The notes under the pieces are model-generated. The model did no database searches and was not told the DNA's origin. It saw nothing but the letters and a program-made list of their open reading frames with translations. A stretch of DNA of 64,000 nt from Saccharospirillum sp965652395. Its GTDB lineage: Bacteria > Pseudomonadota > Gammaproteobacteria > Pseudomonadales > Natronospirillaceae. This document shows positions 62,992-64,000 of this stretch, in pieces. The first letter of the stretch is position 1. Each line of letters begins with the position of its first letter. Both the position numbers and the translations under genes were made by a program. Location: NCBI GenBank assembly GCA_965652395.1, contig CBFGUW010000001.1, positions 1 through 64,000 of the forward strand, written 5' to 3'.

Positions 62992-63766
62992 TCTTTTTCT
63001 TCCAGCTCTCCTGGTCTTCAATCAGGTTTTCCATCTCTTCCGCCAGCTTCTCGGCCTGACCGGAGGACAATTCTTCACGGTAGTGACGCCATTCCTCCAC
63101 GGTTTTGTTCAATTGGTTACGCAGTTGAATCTCCTCCTGCTTGAACTGCCCCGCATGGCGCGACACACCAATGGTGTCGATGGCCTTCTGAATAGCGATT
63201 CGCGCCTCTTTGTAATGTTTGGTACTGAGCGCGTTTTGAGCCCTGTACCTGAAATAATCCAACGCGGTCTCCACCAATTTCAACTCGACCTGCATGAGGA
63301 TTTTCTCCGCATTGGTTTTATCCAGGCGACCCGCTTCAAACGTCTGGCGAACATAACTATGAAGGGATTTGAGTGTTTGCCGGTGCAGGCTGGCTTCCTC
63401 AGAGGTAATGCGCACCGAAGGGTCCGGCCGGGGAGGGTGCTTGCGCATCTGAGCCCGCTCGGCTTCGAGCTGTTGATAGTCACTTTCGAAATATTTTTTC
63501 TGGTCGGGGCTCAGTTCCATCTGAGCTTTCAGGTTATGCAATAAAGCCTGATAGATGAAATCTCTCAATTCGGGTGACAAATAGGACGGCGGCAGATTTC
63601 TCAGAACATTGTTCAGTTTACGGTACTGAGTATTCAGCCGCTGGAGTTTTTCCCGGGTAATGGCCAGATTGCGTTGGCGATTCTGCATGATCAGCATTCC
63701 AACGATCATGACGCCGATAATGCCCATCGCGAGGATTGCAAAAAGTGTGGTGTTCGATACGCCCAT
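62978..63766 (-). CDS. Membrane-anchored coiled-coil protein, unknown
   Basis: 262 residues: one N-terminal membrane helix (TLFAILAMGIIGVMIVGMLIMQ, written in two pieces: residues 6-16 and 17-27) with cytoplasmic mostly helical, charged coiled-coil body. No catalytic motif and no recognised family. It is upstream of aceK, overlapping it by 14 bases, so the two are co-translated; a link to AceK is inference. Confidence 0.72.
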   Translation of the reverse strand: MGVSNTTLFAILAMGIIGVMIVGMLIMQNRQRNLAITREKLQRLNTQYRKLNNVLRNLPPSYLSPELRDFIYQALLHNLKAQMELSPDQKKYFESDYQQLEAERAQMRKHPPRPDPSVRITSEEASLHRQTLKSLHSYVRQTFEAGRLDKTNAEKILMQVELKLVETALDYFRYRAQNALSTKHYKEARIAIQKAIDTIGVSRHAGQFKQEEIQLRNQLNKTVEEWRHYREELSSGQAEKLAEEMENLIEDQESWKKKNVYD

Positions 63767-63920
63767 GAACGGTCTCGTCTACTGGTCGAACCCCGCAGGG
63801 TCAGGGTGCTGGTGTTTTAGTAACCAAGCAGCATCAGTGTAATCCAAAAAAACGCATAAAAACAAAGATTTGCTTGACAGTTTTCATCCGCATCCTTAAA
63901 GTTGCCGCCTCTTTCGGCAG

Positions 63921-63996
63921 GTCCCGTTCGTCTAGTGGCCTAGGACACCGCCCTTTCACGGCGGTAACAGGGGTTCGAGTCCCCTACGGGACGCCA
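63921..63996 (+). tRNA. tRNA-Glu (anticodon TTC)
   Basis: Complete 76-base cloverleaf: acceptor arms GTCCCGT / ACGGGAC, anticodon stem CCGCC / GGCGG around CTTTCAC (anticodon TTC), T arm GGGG-TTCGAGT-CCCC, and an encoded 3' CCA. Confidence 0.97.
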
Positions 63997-64000
63997 TCCT

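Noticed and set aside
1..64000. CRISPR arrays, rRNA genes, intact insertion sequences, integrases
   Set aside because: None seen: no regularly spaced repeats, no rRNA sequence and no transposase or integrase motif in any frame read.

Overview
The window is chromosomal DNA of a Gram-negative bacterium, most likely a marine gammaproteobacterium. Supporting signs are XseA, AceK, a guaB-guaA-tadA neighbourhood, GlgC/GlgA of proteobacterial type, lipoproteins and OmpA proteins, a porin, a LacI-type operator before a laminarinase, and Shine-Dalgarno starts throughout. Genes are dense, most have moderately high GC, and there is one tRNA at the right edge. I could not fix genus or species.

Layout. 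(1) 1-10079 is a nitrogen-oxide module: a double NarK nitrate/nitrite transporter, a cytochrome P450, a TDT-type exporter, YtfE (repair of nitrosylated iron-sulfur clusters) behind an NsrR-like site, then a translationally coupled NitT/TauT-type ABC transporter and NnrS behind a Fur-like site. (2) 10080-15740 holds a low-GC tehB, gdhA, two doubtful small ORFs, a TauE/SafE exporter and a divergent LysR/GST pair. (3) 15988-19189 is a three-gene set: a chalcone-isomerase-like/coiled-coil/double TonB-C protein, a porin and a small periplasmic binding-like protein. (4) 19210-25245, on the minus strand, is the most unusual region: kaiC, kaiB, then a LOV-like PAS-GGDEF-EAL protein, joined by GTG starts that touch or overlap the previous stop, followed by a chimeric dehydrogenase/DUF2269 gene and a DoxX/2OG-oxygenase fusion. 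kaiC is frameshifted between its two ATPase domains. It ends in a 12-base homopolymer whose length decides whether KaiC ends alone, runs into an alternative tail, or fuses to KaiB.

(5) 25671-34861 carries a MATE exporter, a glyoxalase-related protein, a secreted M6 protease and a 1521-residue single-chain acetyl-CoA carboxylase. (6) 34938-41711 has a secreted GH81 laminarinase with CBM56-like modules, xseA, a REP/MITE-like repeat and guaB. (7) 41784-56294 is guaA and tadA, normally neighbours, held apart by about 12 kb. Between them lie an AbiEi/AbiEii-type module, a scrambled junction of a truncated tadA and a deleted guaA copy, a second PAS-GGDEF-EAL protein, a PAS protein with a CheB-CheR-PAS protein, and an envelope-stress-like group (OmpA, DUF4398, DUF3185, DUF3309, CsbD, Crp/Fnr). 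(8) 56403-63996 returns to core genes: an MFS transporter, glgC-glgA, aceK with a coiled-coil membrane protein, and tRNA-Glu.

The strongest candidate for something undescribed is the kaiC-kaiB-LOV/GGDEF/EAL operon with its homopolymer switch point. Next are the guaA/tadA island scar and the single-chain carboxylase.
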